Source of the DNA: Flavobacteriaceae bacterium
GTDB lineage: Bacteria > Bacteroidota > Bacteroidia > Flavobacteriales > Flavobacteriaceae
Length of the DNA stretch: 64,000 nt
NCBI GenBank assembly: GCA_016744415.1
Contig: JADGEL010000005.1
Span: forward strand, 1 to 64,000
Direction: 5' to 3'
Of the stretch, positions 46,310-55,688 are shown piece after piece. Below the pieces are notes generated by a model, which was not told where the DNA came from, ran no database searches, and saw only the letters and a list, made by a program, of their open reading frames with translations. The position numbers and the translations under genes were made by a program. Each line of letters opens with the position of its first letter. Position 1 is the stretch's first letter.

Positions 46310-47830
46310 ATGAAGAATTATTGGCTTTTACTCCCACTTATTTTTATTGTTATCTTATCTTCTTGTCGCGATGATTTCGATACAATCCCTAGTAATGGCG
46401 AACTTGCTTTTTCAAAAGACACTGTTTACTTAGATACTGTTTTTACAAATATTGGCTCGAGCACATACAGTCTAAAAGTATATAATAAAAGTAGTAAAGA
46501 TATTAACATTCCGAATATTGGATTAGAACAAGGAGAGCAATCTAATTACCGTTTAAATGTAGATGGAATTCCTGGAAAAACATTTCAAAATATTGAGATT
46601 TTAGCCAAAGACAGTCTCTACATTTTTATAGAAACTACTATTGATATTACACAAGAAACCGATCCGCTATATACTGATAAAATTTTATTTGATAACGGAA
46701 TCAACCAGCAAGATGTTGATTTGGTGACCTTGGTACAAGATGCTTATTTTTTATTTCCATCCAGAGATTCAGAAGGTATTATTGCGACTATCCCTATTGG
46801 AGTTGATGGCAATGGGGGCAGCATAGAAATTCAAGGCTTTTATCTAGATGACGACACTACTTTTACAGATGAAAAACCTTATGTTATTTATGGATATTGT
46901 GCTGTGCCAGAGGGAAAAACTTTGACAATTGAAGCTGGAGCAAAAGTTCATTTTCATGCCAATTCTGGCTTGATAGTTGACAAAGGTGCAACCCTAAATA
47001 TTGATGGAGAATTAGACAATCAAGTTGTATTAGAAGGCGATAGATTAGAACCTAGTTTTAGTGATATTCCTGGACAATGGGGTGCAGTTTGGTTACGTGC
47101 TGGAAGCAAAGATCACAACATCAATTTTACTACCATAAAAAATGCTAGTGTCGGAATTATCTTGGATTCTATCGGTAGTAATTCAATACCAACGCTGACT
47201 ATTAAAAATTCTCAGTTATACAATTTTGCCAACTATGGAATTCTAGGTAGAGAAACGAATATATTAGGAGAAAATTTGGTTATAAACAATGCTGGATTTT
47301 CATCCTTAGCGTGTACAATTGGTGGCACATATAACTTCACCCATTCTACATTTGCTAATTATTGGAACAACAGCTTAAGACAATTTCCAACTGTACTAAT
47401 CAACAATTTTTTTACTTACATTGATAACGGTTCTGAAGTTGTAGAAACTAGAGACTTAGTAGCGGCCAATTTTACCAATTGCATGGTTTATGGCAGTAAT
47501 AATATTGAGTTGATTGTTGACAAAGTAGATGGTTCCCTTTTCAATTATAACTTTAAAAACAACCTCATCCGTTTTGATGATTTCAATAATAATTTTGATG
47601 GTATACCTGAATATGATTTTGATGACCTAGCACATTATCAAAATAATATTTTTAACGAAGATCCTAATTTTAAAGAACCTTTTGAAAATGATTTAATCAT
47701 TGGCGAGGAATCCGCAGGAAATAATATGGCAGATGACTCTGCTGCAACTCAAGTGCCATTAGATATTTTAGGAGCTAATAGAGTTTCTATGCCAGATATT
47801 GGTGCATATCAGCACATTATTTTTGAGTAA
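46310..47830 (+). CDS. Lipoprotein with predicted parallel beta-helix
   Basis: 506 residues from MKNYWLLLPLIFIVILSSC (lipobox LSSC). The first part (about 25-160) is an Ig-like region (LDTVFTNIGSSTYSLKVYNKSSKDINIPNI); the second (about 200-470) has short repeated strands typical of right-handed beta-helices (KTLTIEAGAKVHFHANSGLIVDKGATLNIDG, NSQLYNFANYGILG), ending MPDIGAYQH. Such lipoproteins are common in Flavobacteria, possibly glycan-related. Function unknown. Confidence 0.82.
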   Translation: MKNYWLLLPLIFIVILSSCRDDFDTIPSNGELAFSKDTVYLDTVFTNIGSSTYSLKVYNKSSKDINIPNIGLEQGEQSNYRLNVDGIPGKTFQNIEILAKDSLYIFIETTIDITQETDPLYTDKILFDNGINQQDVDLVTLVQDAYFLFPSRDSEGIIATIPIGVDGNGGSIEIQGFYLDDDTTFTDEKPYVIYGYCAVPEGKTLTIEAGAKVHFHANSGLIVDKGATLNIDGELDNQVVLEGDRLEPSFSDIPGQWGAVWLRAGSKDHNINFTTIKNASVGIILDSIGSNSIPTLTIKNSQLYNFANYGILGRETNILGENLVINNAGFSSLACTIGGTYNFTHSTFANYWNNSLRQFPTVLINNFFTYIDNGSEVVETRDLVAANFTNCMVYGSNNIELIVDKVDGSLFNYNFKNNLIRFDDFNNNFDGIPEYDFDDLAHYQNNIFNEDPNFKEPFENDLIIGEESAGNNMADDSAATQVPLDILGANRVSMPDIGAYQHIIFE

Positions 47831-47845
47831 AACTACACAAATATT

Positions 47846-48526
47846 ATGAAAAATATAATTGTTACTGGAGCAAGTCGCGGAATTGGTTTTGAATTGATTC
47901 AACTCTTTGCTAAAAACAAATGCAATGTATTAGCAATATCACGAAATACTGAACCAATCGAAAACTTGAAAAACCAAAATATCACCGCACTTTCTGTTGA
48001 TTTATCTTTAGAAGCAGACTTTAATAAAGTAACCGATTTTATTAAATCTAATTGGGAAAAAGTAGATATTCTAATTAATAATGCTGGAAAATTAGCCAAC
48101 AAACCATTTTTAAAAACTTCTATTCAAGATTTTTTAGACGTTTATAAAGTGAATGTTTTTGCTGTAGCGGAACTGACTCGTTTAATGATTCCATTCTTTA
48201 ACAAAGAAAGTCATGTTGTTACTATAAGTAGTATGGGAGGTATTCAAGGAAGTGTAAAATTTCCGGGGTTATCTGCATACAGTTCATCAAAAGGCGCCGT
48301 AATTACTCTATCAGAATTATTAGCTGAAGAATATAAAGAAAGCGGAATTTCTTTTAATGTATTAGCGTTAGGAGCAGTACAAACTGAAATGTTAGCAGAA
48401 GCTTTTCCAGATTATAAGGCTCCAACATCTGCTTTAGAGATGGCTGAGTATATTTATAATTTTTCATTAACAGGAAATAAATTCTATAACGGTAAAGTGT
48501 TGCAAGTTTCTTCTAGTACTCCTTAG
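47846..48526 (+). CDS. SDR-family oxidoreductase
   Basis: 226-residue classical short-chain dehydrogenase/reductase: NAD(P) motif VTGASRGIGFE, NNAG, catalytic Ser in ISSMGG, and YSSSK (Tyr-x-x-x-Lys). Immediately downstream of the beta-helix lipoprotein gene (15 bp). Substrate not assignable. Confidence 0.92.
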   Translation: MKNIIVTGASRGIGFELIQLFAKNKCNVLAISRNTEPIENLKNQNITALSVDLSLEADFNKVTDFIKSNWEKVDILINNAGKLANKPFLKTSIQDFLDVYKVNVFAVAELTRLMIPFFNKESHVVTISSMGGIQGSVKFPGLSAYSSSKGAVITLSELLAEEYKESGISFNVLALGAVQTEMLAEAFPDYKAPTSALEMAEYIYNFSLTGNKFYNGKVLQVSSSTP

Positions 48527-48532
48527 TAAAAG

Positions 48533-49504
48533 TTATTTCACCATTCTAACTGAATTTATATTACCTCCATAGTCATATTCTTTCACTGGGTTATTTGGAT
48601 CAACTACCCACTCACCATCTACAATAAATTTATAATGATGTTTACCTCCAGATAATTTAACTGTATATTCCCAACCTGTCTCTGTCTTTATCATTCTATA
48701 TTCATCTTCAGACCAATTATTAAACCTGCCAGATAAAATTACTTTTTGAGCATCTAAGTTTCCTTTTAACAAAAAGGTCTCCTTTGATTTTATATCAATA
48801 ATAGAATTATAGCCTTCATATTCATTCATTCTTTTGTCCAAATTTTTAGGGTCATGTATCCATTGACCATCAACTATAAATTTGTATTCATATTCTCCAG
48901 GTTTAATATTTAATGATAATTCCCAACCTGTTTTTGTCTTAAACATTTCAAATGCTTTATCATCCCATAAATTAAACGTACCACTCAACACCACTTTATC
49001 TGCATCTTTAAATCCATTAAGTGTAAAAGTTAGGTTTCCTTCTTTATCTGGATATGCTGTAAACATTCTTAAATTATAAACTTCTAAATCATACCAACCT
49101 TCTTTTACAGGAACACTATTTAACTCATCTTTAGAAGGTTCTGCCCAATATATATTATTGATTACAAACTTAAATTCCCAAGTAAATTTATCATTAAACT
49201 CTTTTATTTCTTTTCTAAGTTCATACTTATTTTCATCTACTTTAGTCATCCTCCAACTCTTCTTAGACCAATTATTAAATTCACCAGCAACCAATACTTC
49301 ATCTATATCAATATCTCGAAAATCTTTTTTATACCCATTAAGATTTGTTACAAGATTGTAGTCTCTTGTGTCAAATGTAAAAACTACTTCATCGCCATCA
49401 ATTTTATAGCCTTGAATAGCATCATTTTGAGCATATCCAATTATTGCTACAAAAAGGATCAAAAAATAACTAATATGTATATTCTTAATTTTCATACTAT
49501 TCAT
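48533..49504 (-). CDS. Exported protein of three tandem glycogen-binding-like (E-set/CBM48) domains
   Basis: 323 residues. Signal peptide (MKIKNIHISYFLILFVAIIGYAQ) and three repeats: VLVAGEFNNWSKKSWRM ... KFVINNIYWAEP (about 50-130), KVVLSGTFNLWDDKAFEM ... KFIVDGQWIHDP (about 160-235) and KVILSGRFNNWSEDEYRM ... KFIVDGEWVVDP (about 245-320). Each looks like an AMPK-type or isoamylase N-terminal domain (FNNW ... YKFIVDG-W--DP), which bind alpha-glucans, yet there is no catalytic domain. The first ATG overlaps the upstream protease stop by 8 bp. Confidence 0.87.
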   Translation of the reverse strand: MNSMKIKNIHISYFLILFVAIIGYAQNDAIQGYKIDGDEVVFTFDTRDYNLVTNLNGYKKDFRDIDIDEVLVAGEFNNWSKKSWRMTKVDENKYELRKEIKEFNDKFTWEFKFVINNIYWAEPSKDELNSVPVKEGWYDLEVYNLRMFTAYPDKEGNLTFTLNGFKDADKVVLSGTFNLWDDKAFEMFKTKTGWELSLNIKPGEYEYKFIVDGQWIHDPKNLDKRMNEYEGYNSIIDIKSKETFLLKGNLDAQKVILSGRFNNWSEDEYRMIKTETGWEYTVKLSGGKHHYKFIVDGEWVVDPNNPVKEYDYGGNINSVRMVK

Positions 49505-50444
49505 TAGGGTAATCTACAAAGTATAATTTTTCTTTTTTATAGTTGATAATAGTTCTTTTCTGGCGTAAAAATTCATAGCCTAAAACGCCGTGTAAAAATA
49601 CACCATATGCATCATGCATTCCGTCAAAGTTAATAAGAACTGTATTCATGGGCATCAATGAAAAAGATTTTTTTATACTTACATTATTTAACTTCCCAAC
49701 CAAAACCTCAACCTTTCTATTACTTGCGCCCACTACAAACATCCTTCTAAACCCTGTAAAGTATTGTAATACTTTTTTATTTACATTTTTATTAAGTTGA
49801 TTGAGCTCTGCTCCGCTATCTAGTCCTAACTTCACTTTCTTATCTCCAATTGTTCCACTTAAAACAATTGTATGTTTTCGTAATTTAAAATCAATACTAT
49901 CACCAATTTTTTCAAGAAGCTCACGCTTATCTAATCTATTTCCATATCTATCTACTTTAAATAAGGTAATTTGATTTAAATACAAATCAATAAAAACTTC
50001 ATAGTTTTTTAAAATATTGAAGCCAATAATTCCAAGTAATCTAAAATTTTTGCTTTTCTCTATATGAGACAAATCAATAATATCTGAGTTAACATTTTTA
50101 ACAATTAAATTTTGTAATTGAAAAGTATCAACTTTTTTTCTAGCTATATTATCAATGCTTCCATTAACTCCTGATACATTTGATTTTTTTTTTCGATTTG
50201 ATTTAACAGGAAAATGTACGCTGTTTAATACTAATTTTTCTGAGCCAGTGTCAATAATAAAGTTTCCGTTTTTTCCGAGAAGTTCACCTTCAACAACAAT
50301 TAAATGACCAACTAATTTAAAGGGAATACGAGTAGTGTTTTCATTTAAAATTTCGGCTTTCAAAACAATATTATCTTTTCCACTTGCCATTGCGTTGCTA
50401 AATGCAAAAACACATAAAATAATATTAAAATAAGTTTTGGTCAT
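49497..50444 (-). CDS. Exported retropepsin-like aspartyl protease
   Basis: 315 residues with signal peptide (MTKTYFNIILCVFAFSNAMA). Two half-domains, each with an Asp motif: FIIDTGSEKLVLN (DTGS at 65-68) and LGLDSGAELNQL (DSGA at 209-212), each followed by a hydrophobic flap-closing strand (LLGIIGFNIL; HGVLGYEFL). The single-chain pseudo-dimer arrangement is that of PF13650-type proteases. Coupled to the glucan-binding-like gene downstream. Confidence 0.88.
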   Translation of the reverse strand: MTKTYFNIILCVFAFSNAMASGKDNIVLKAEILNENTTRIPFKLVGHLIVVEGELLGKNGNFIIDTGSEKLVLNSVHFPVKSNRKKKSNVSGVNGSIDNIARKKVDTFQLQNLIVKNVNSDIIDLSHIEKSKNFRLLGIIGFNILKNYEVFIDLYLNQITLFKVDRYGNRLDKRELLEKIGDSIDFKLRKHTIVLSGTIGDKKVKLGLDSGAELNQLNKNVNKKVLQYFTGFRRMFVVGASNRKVEVLVGKLNNVSIKKSFSLMPMNTVLINFDGMHDAYGVFLHGVLGYEFLRQKRTIINYKKEKLYFVDYPNE

Positions 50445-50517
50445 ATAATAATATGACGACTCTTAATATTATATGTTACAGTTATAAATAATAAAGCAAT
50501 GTTAATATTAAAAATAT

Positions 50518-50525
50518 TACTTTTG
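50518..50525 (+). promoter_or_regulatory. -7 box just before the SprT-like gene
   Basis: TACTTTTG ends four bases before the ATG, suggesting a leaderless transcript; no -33 TTG at 19-21 spacing. Confidence 0.45.
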
Positions 50526-50529
50526 TTAA

Positions 50530-51126
50530 ATGCACAAAACTCTAACTAATTACCTTCCTGAAGCATCGATAGATTTGGTAATTGAGTTACTTAATAAGTA
50601 TCCTCATCACCTTAAAATTGTCAATAAACGCCAAACAAAGCATGGTGATTTTAGATTAACAAAAAACAAAAAATATCAAATCACAGTTAACAACAATTTA
50701 AATCCATATCAATTTTTATTGACTTTGATTCATGAGATCGCTCATTTGGTTACACATCTAAATCATAAACGTGTGCAACCACATGGAAAGGAATGGAAAC
50801 AAAATTTTCAACATTTAATGTTACCATTTGTAAATCCCACAATATTTCCTAATGATATTTTACCACATCTTGCTAATTATTTAAAAAATCCTAAAGCAAG
50901 TACAGATAGTGATGTTCAATTAGCACTAGCTATGAAAAGGTACAGCGAGCCATCAGATAATAGTTTTATCTTTGAAATTCCATTTGGTGCAAATTTCCTC
51001 TTTAAAAATCGTATCTTTCGGCGAGGAAATAAACGACGTACAAGGTATGAGTGCCTCGAAATAGATTCAAAAAAACTTTACCTCTTCAACCAAAACGCTG
51101 AAGTTAAATTGGTAATTACCATATAA
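50530..51126 (+). CDS. SprT-like zinc metalloprotease
   Basis: 198 residues. HExxH at 68-72 (TLIHEIAHLVTH) followed by a His about 15 residues on (PHGKEWKQNF), and a C-terminal basic region (KNRIFRRGNKRRTRYECLE) resembling the DNA-binding tail of SprT/Spartan proteins. In eukaryotes Spartan cleaves DNA-protein crosslinks; bacterial members are little studied. Cotranscribed with manC (4 bp gap). Confidence 0.88.
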   Translation: MHKTLTNYLPEASIDLVIELLNKYPHHLKIVNKRQTKHGDFRLTKNKKYQITVNNNLNPYQFLLTLIHEIAHLVTHLNHKRVQPHGKEWKQNFQHLMLPFVNPTIFPNDILPHLANYLKNPKASTDSDVQLALAMKRYSEPSDNSFIFEIPFGANFLFKNRIFRRGNKRRTRYECLEIDSKKLYLFNQNAEVKLVITI

Positions 51127-51130
51127 AAAT

Positions 51131-52207
51131 ATGAACAATAATTATTACGCAGTTATTATGGCTGGTGGAGTCGGTTCTCGATTCTGGCCAATGAGTACCC
51201 AAGAAAACCCCAAACAGTTTCACGATATGCTTGGAGCCGGTAGATCTTTAATTCAAAAAACATTTGATCGATTATCAACTACAATTCCAAGTAAAAACAT
51301 CTTAATATCTACTAACAAAAGATATGAATATTTGGTTTTAGAACAACTACCAAAGGTTACTAAAAATCAACTTTTATTAGAACCTAGTATGCGCAATACA
51401 GCACCTTGTGTTTTATATGCCGCTTTAAAAATTTATGCTTTGAATCCGGAAGCTGTTATGATAATTGCTCCTAGCGATCATTGGATTGATGATGAAGCAA
51501 CTTTTGCAACTAACATAGAAGAAGCATTTGATTTTTGTAGTACAAATGACGTTTTAATGACCTTGGGGATTCAACCAGATTCGCCAAACACAGGCTATGG
51601 CTATATCCAATTTGACAACAACAATTCATCTATTAAAAAAGTAAAGCAGTTTACCGAAAAACCAAATTTGGAAACAGCAAAAACTTTTATTGATAGCGGT
51701 GAATATCTTTGGAATGCAGGCATTTTTATTTGGAGCGCAAAAAGCATTATCGAGAATTTCAAAATACAATTACCAGAAATGTATACCCTTTTTAGTAAAG
51801 GAAATGATGATTACAATACTGCAAATGAGAATACCTTCATTGATCAATTCTATGGTGATTCTGAAAATATTTCCATCGATTTTGGTATTATGGAAAAAGC
51901 TACCAATGTTTATACTTTACCTGTAGATTTTGGCTGGAATGATCTTGGAACATGGGGATCGTTATACAACAAGCTACCAAAAGATGAACAACAGAATGCT
52001 GCGGTAGGTGGTGAAGTTATTTTTAGAGATTCTACCAACAATATGGTACGTACACAAAGTGGAAAACGAGTTGTTATTCAAGGATTAAGTGATTTTATAA
52101 TTGTAGAAAAAGAAGATGTATTACTAATATGTCCTAAAAAAAATGAGCAAGACATCAAACAAATTACTGCTCAGGTGAAAATAGATTTTGGTGATAATTT
52201 TGTATAA
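51131..52207 (+). CDS. manC: Mannose-1-phosphate guanylyltransferase
   Basis: 358 residues. Nucleotidyltransferase signature GGVGSRFWPMSTQENPKQF, APSDHWI, the FTEKP loop and NAGIFIWSA, ending with a short left-handed beta-helix segment, so it is the monofunctional GMP form without a PMI domain. It makes GDP-mannose for envelope polysaccharide. Followed 12 bp later by the DUF389 gene. Confidence 0.95.
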   Translation: MNNNYYAVIMAGGVGSRFWPMSTQENPKQFHDMLGAGRSLIQKTFDRLSTTIPSKNILISTNKRYEYLVLEQLPKVTKNQLLLEPSMRNTAPCVLYAALKIYALNPEAVMIIAPSDHWIDDEATFATNIEEAFDFCSTNDVLMTLGIQPDSPNTGYGYIQFDNNNSSIKKVKQFTEKPNLETAKTFIDSGEYLWNAGIFIWSAKSIIENFKIQLPEMYTLFSKGNDDYNTANENTFIDQFYGDSENISIDFGIMEKATNVYTLPVDFGWNDLGTWGSLYNKLPKDEQQNAAVGGEVIFRDSTNNMVRTQSGKRVVIQGLSDFIIVEKEDVLLICPKKNEQDIKQITAQVKIDFGDNFV

Positions 52208-52219
52208 AAATTAAAAAGT

Positions 52220-53644
52220 ATGGAAGTAAACTCAGACCATCAATCTTCAGAAAAAGAAACTACTGAACAAGACAATTCAGAAAAATTCAGCAGTATTTGG
52301 AAAGATTTTAAACTTATTATGACTGGTATCATGGAAATTAGATCTGATACCGATAAAAAAGGGACCATACAAGATATAAAAGATGGTATTTCCATGAAGG
52401 GTCATACTGCATGGGTATTAATTTTCTCAATTTTAATAGCCTCTATTGGTTTAAATATTAGTTCGCCCGCAGTTGTTATTGGTGCCATGTTAATTTCTCC
52501 ATTAATGGGGCCAATACTAGGAGTAGGCTTATCAATTGCTATCAATGATATTGACACATTAAGACGTTCTTTTGTAAATCTTGGTGTAATGATTGGGTTG
52601 AGTGTTTTAACCTCTTTTATTTTCTTTAAAATTCCAATATTTCAAGATATTACACCTGAAATTAAAGCAAGAACAGCACCAGATGTTCGTGATGTTTTTA
52701 TAGCAATAGCAGGTGGTTTAGCTTTAATAATGGCTTTGAGCAGAAGGTCTAAACAAACTAACACTATTGCTGGCGTTGCAATAGCAACAGCCTTAATGCC
52801 TCCTTTATGCGTTGCAGGTTACGGATTGGCCGTTTGGGAATTTGATTACTTTTTTGGTGCGATGTTTCTATTTACAATCAATACTATTTTTATTGCGCTA
52901 GCTACTTTTCTAATTGTTAAATTTTTGCGCTTTCCAATGGTTAAATATATTAATTCAGCAAAAAGAAAACGTATCTCACAATTAGCTTCAATAGTTGCAA
53001 TTTTAATTTTTTCATTTAGTGTATATGAGTTTACTAAACTATACCAAGAAGGTCATTTTAAAAATAATGCAAAACATTTAATTGCTGATATGAAAAAAAG
53101 CGGAATTCATATTTTTGAAGTTGAAAAAGGAAATGTAGATTATAAAACAAAAACAATAAAACTAATTTTATATGGAAATACCGTTCAAGAAGAAAAGATT
53201 AATTTTTGGAAGAATAAATTAGGAGAATATGATTTGCTTGATGCTAACCTCATTGTTGAGCAAAGTACAAGTACTGATATAGAAAATAAAGTACAAGAAT
53301 TAACAGAACTATATTCGCAAAATCAAGAAATAATTTCTTCTAGAGATTTGAAAATTGAAGAACGAGGAAGAAAGATTAAGGAATTAGAAAATGAACTACA
53401 CAAATATTATCGCGTTCCGTTTACAAAAATTAGTGCTGAGGCTAGAGCTAATTACTCTGGCCTAAGAACATTGAGTTATGGTAATGTGATGACTACAAAT
53501 TTCAAGAGCACAGATACTATTTCTGTTTTTGGGGCAACTTGGTATGATTCTATCCCCAACACAAAACAACAAGAAGAAAAATTGAGAATCTGGTTAAAAA
53601 TAAGATTAGAATTAGATTCTGTAAGGGTCATTAACAATAAATAA
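52220..53644 (+). CDS. DUF389 membrane protein
   Basis: 474 residues. About six transmembrane segments (roughly 60-260) with the DUF389 signature GAMLISPLMGPILGVGLSIAINDIDTLRRS and ATALMPPLCVAGYGLA, then a periplasmic or cytoplasmic region with a coiled coil (about 360-400: ELYSQNQEIISSRDLKIEERGRKIKELENELHKYY). Function unknown; proposed small-molecule transport. Confidence 0.9.
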   Translation: MEVNSDHQSSEKETTEQDNSEKFSSIWKDFKLIMTGIMEIRSDTDKKGTIQDIKDGISMKGHTAWVLIFSILIASIGLNISSPAVVIGAMLISPLMGPILGVGLSIAINDIDTLRRSFVNLGVMIGLSVLTSFIFFKIPIFQDITPEIKARTAPDVRDVFIAIAGGLALIMALSRRSKQTNTIAGVAIATALMPPLCVAGYGLAVWEFDYFFGAMFLFTINTIFIALATFLIVKFLRFPMVKYINSAKRKRISQLASIVAILIFSFSVYEFTKLYQEGHFKNNAKHLIADMKKSGIHIFEVEKGNVDYKTKTIKLILYGNTVQEEKINFWKNKLGEYDLLDANLIVEQSTSTDIENKVQELTELYSQNQEIISSRDLKIEERGRKIKELENELHKYYRVPFTKISAEARANYSGLRTLSYGNVMTTNFKSTDTISVFGATWYDSIPNTKQQEEKLRIWLKIRLELDSVRVINNK

Positions 53645-53660
53645 ATCAAATAGAGCTTCT

Positions 53661-53697
53661 AAAAAATCCATCAAAATTAATTTTCTGATGGATTTTT
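53661..53697. terminator. Bidirectional terminator
   Basis: AAAAATCCATCA / TGATGGATTTTT stem between the convergent DUF389 and thioredoxin-family genes. Confidence 0.8.
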
Positions 53698-53702
53698 AAT
53701 TT

Positions 53703-54320
53703 CTATTTTAATAAAGACAACATATCATCAACAATCGCATTTCCTTTATCTTTATTATACCACTTTTGGATTTCTTCCTTAAACTCGGGGGTTAATTTTC
53801 CGTGCTTATTTTTATATTCTAATGCTATTTGAGTTAATTTATTTGGTCTTGAACCATAAGAATTTAAGACTTCTTTTGTAGTATCATCAATCATAATTAG
53901 TTTGGGTATTGATTTGTTCCCGTCCGTTAAAAAATCATCCATTAATGCTAAGTTCTCATCTCTTAACACTATTTTTAAATTAATATTATCATTCAAGATT
54001 GCCATTTTATTTAATACTGGCAACATATGTGCAGCATCACCACACCAACTTTCAGTCAATACTAACCATGTTATTTTTTTATCATATTTATGAATTCTAC
54101 TTTTTGCATCCTCTGATATTTTTAATGTTTTATCCCAGCGTTTGAATCTTCTTTGATTCAACATAGTATAATTAACTAATGCTTCTGATTCATATTTACC
54201 AGTGGTAGAACCATTAGTAACCAAGGTATTCATCAAACTGATAAACTCACCATAACTTTGTCCATTTTCTAAGCTTCTCTCAATTCTTTGAGCCTCTCTA
54301 TTTTCAACTGTAACTTTCAT
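53703..54320 (-). CDS. Thioredoxin-family protein with single active-site cysteine
   Basis: 205 residues, thioredoxin fold in the C-terminal two thirds. The active-site segment is LTESWCGDAAHMLPVL (about 92-107): WCGD replaces WCGPC, so the resolving cysteine is absent. IPKLIMID supplies the usual cis-Pro strand. No signal peptide. A role in monothiol exchange or as a chaperone is likelier than disulfide reduction. Confidence 0.85.
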   Translation of the reverse strand: MKVTVENREAQRIERSLENGQSYGEFISLMNTLVTNGSTTGKYESEALVNYTMLNQRRFKRWDKTLKISEDAKSRIHKYDKKITWLVLTESWCGDAAHMLPVLNKMAILNDNINLKIVLRDENLALMDDFLTDGNKSIPKLIMIDDTTKEVLNSYGSRPNKLTQIALEYKNKHGKLTPEFKEEIQKWYNKDKGNAIVDDMLSLLK

Positions 54321-54463
54321 AAGTAAATAATTTCTAGTACTAAGACGCTTAAATTATTTAAAACTTACTCCCAAAAATTCTAGGCACCTTTGAAGTAGAA
54401 AAATTATTAAAAATAGAATAGAACCTTTAATTTATTCCTTTATTAAAATATAGAAGAAAAAAA

Positions 54464-55204
54464 TTAATCAATCAGATTATTTACAAATTCAATTTCTTTT
54501 AAATCAAACTCTTTTATTGTTTCGTTTTCAAGTTCAACTTGCAGTTTACCTTGTAAAGACACCCCTACAATTTTCCCCATAAAACTTCTAGAACCACTTT
54601 TAAACATAGATGGTTTATTAAACTTATAAAGATGCTTAATGTACAGAGCGTCTATTAACTGATAATTTTTTGTATATAGTATTTCAACATATTTTTTCAT
54701 AGACTCAACCAAATCTTGAAGAACTGTTTCCAAATCAAAAGAAGTATTTGAAATCAATTTCATAGAAGTAGCATTTGGCAAATTCTCAAATTCAAGTTGA
54801 TTTACATTTAACCCAACACCAATTATCGAATAATTTATTTGTGTCTTTTTGACGGAATTCTCTATCAAAACACCACATATTTTTTGATGCGCTGACAGAA
54901 TGTCGTTAGGCCACTTAACACTAATATTAACAGATAATAAATCAGATAAAACCTTATGAATTGATAATGAAATTATCTTACTTATATAAAATTGCCGGTC
55001 AATTTTCAAATCACCAAAATAAACTAATACACTAAATGTTAGATTTTTACCGTTCTCAGACTGCCAACTTGTATGCATTTGCCCACGCCCTTTTGTTTGC
55101 TCTTCAGCAATAACAACCGTGAAATTTTCTAAGGTGTTTTGCTGACACATTTCTTTTAAAAAAGTGTTGGTAGATTCGGTGGCATCAACTTTGACAATAT
55201 GCAT
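54464..55204 (-). CDS. birA: Biotin--[acetyl-CoA-carboxylase] ligase
   Basis: 246 residues, catalytic and C-terminal SH3-like domains only; the N-terminal HTH of E. coli BirA is missing, so it is a ligase without repressor function. Motifs: ESTNTFLKEM, the biotinyl-AMP loop GRGQMHTSWQSENGKNLTFSVL (about 37-58), and SVKWPNDILS. Divergent from rsfS. Confidence 0.93.
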   Translation of the reverse strand: MHIVKVDATESTNTFLKEMCQQNTLENFTVVIAEEQTKGRGQMHTSWQSENGKNLTFSVLVYFGDLKIDRQFYISKIISLSIHKVLSDLLSVNISVKWPNDILSAHQKICGVLIENSVKKTQINYSIIGVGLNVNQLEFENLPNATSMKLISNTSFDLETVLQDLVESMKKYVEILYTKNYQLIDALYIKHLYKFNKPSMFKSGSRSFMGKIVGVSLQGKLQVELENETIKEFDLKEIEFVNNLID

Positions 55205-55259
55205 AAAAAGATTATATTACAATCGTTATTTTTATATGTATTTTAACATAAAAAAAGAA

Positions 55260-55267
55260 TAACTTTG
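55260..55267 (+). promoter_or_regulatory. -7 box of the rsfS-ftsH operon
   Basis: TAACTTTG, 22 nt before the rsfS ATG; -33 element not clear. Confidence 0.5.
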
Positions 55268-55289
55268 CAGCAAAATTAAACATTTTTTA

Positions 55290-55655
55290 ATGACAAAAAA
55301 AAACGTAAGCGTAGACGAATTAATAACTGTAATAATTAAAGGAATTGAAGAGGTAAAAGGTCAAGATATTCAGTTGTTTGATTTGCGAGAAATTGAAAAT
55401 ACCGTTACAGACTACTTTATAATTTGCACAGGAAATTCTAACACACAAGTAAATGCCATTTCTAGTTCAGTCCAAAAATTAGTAAGTAAAGACCTCAAAG
55501 ATAAGCCTTGGCATATTGAAGGAGAAGCTAATGCCGAATGGGTTTTGATGGATTATGTAAATGTAGTTGTACACATTTTTCAGAAAAGCACTCGTGAGTT
55601 TTATGATATTGAAAGCCTATGGGGCGATGCAAAAATAACTGTAATCACAGCCTAA
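55290..55655 (+). CDS. rsfS: Ribosomal silencing factor RsfS
   Basis: 121 residues. Family signature DIQLFDLREIENTVTDYFIICTGNSNTQVNAI and KPWHIEGEANAEWVLMDYVNVVVHIF...REFYDIESLWGDA. It binds uL14 and blocks 30S-50S joining when nutrients run low. First gene of a long colinear series leading into ftsH. Confidence 0.97.
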   Translation: MTKKNVSVDELITVIIKGIEEVKGQDIQLFDLREIENTVTDYFIICTGNSNTQVNAISSSVQKLVSKDLKDKPWHIEGEANAEWVLMDYVNVVVHIFQKSTREFYDIESLWGDAKITVITA

Positions 55656-55688
55656 TTAACCGACTAACCATCCTCTTAAAATATATAG

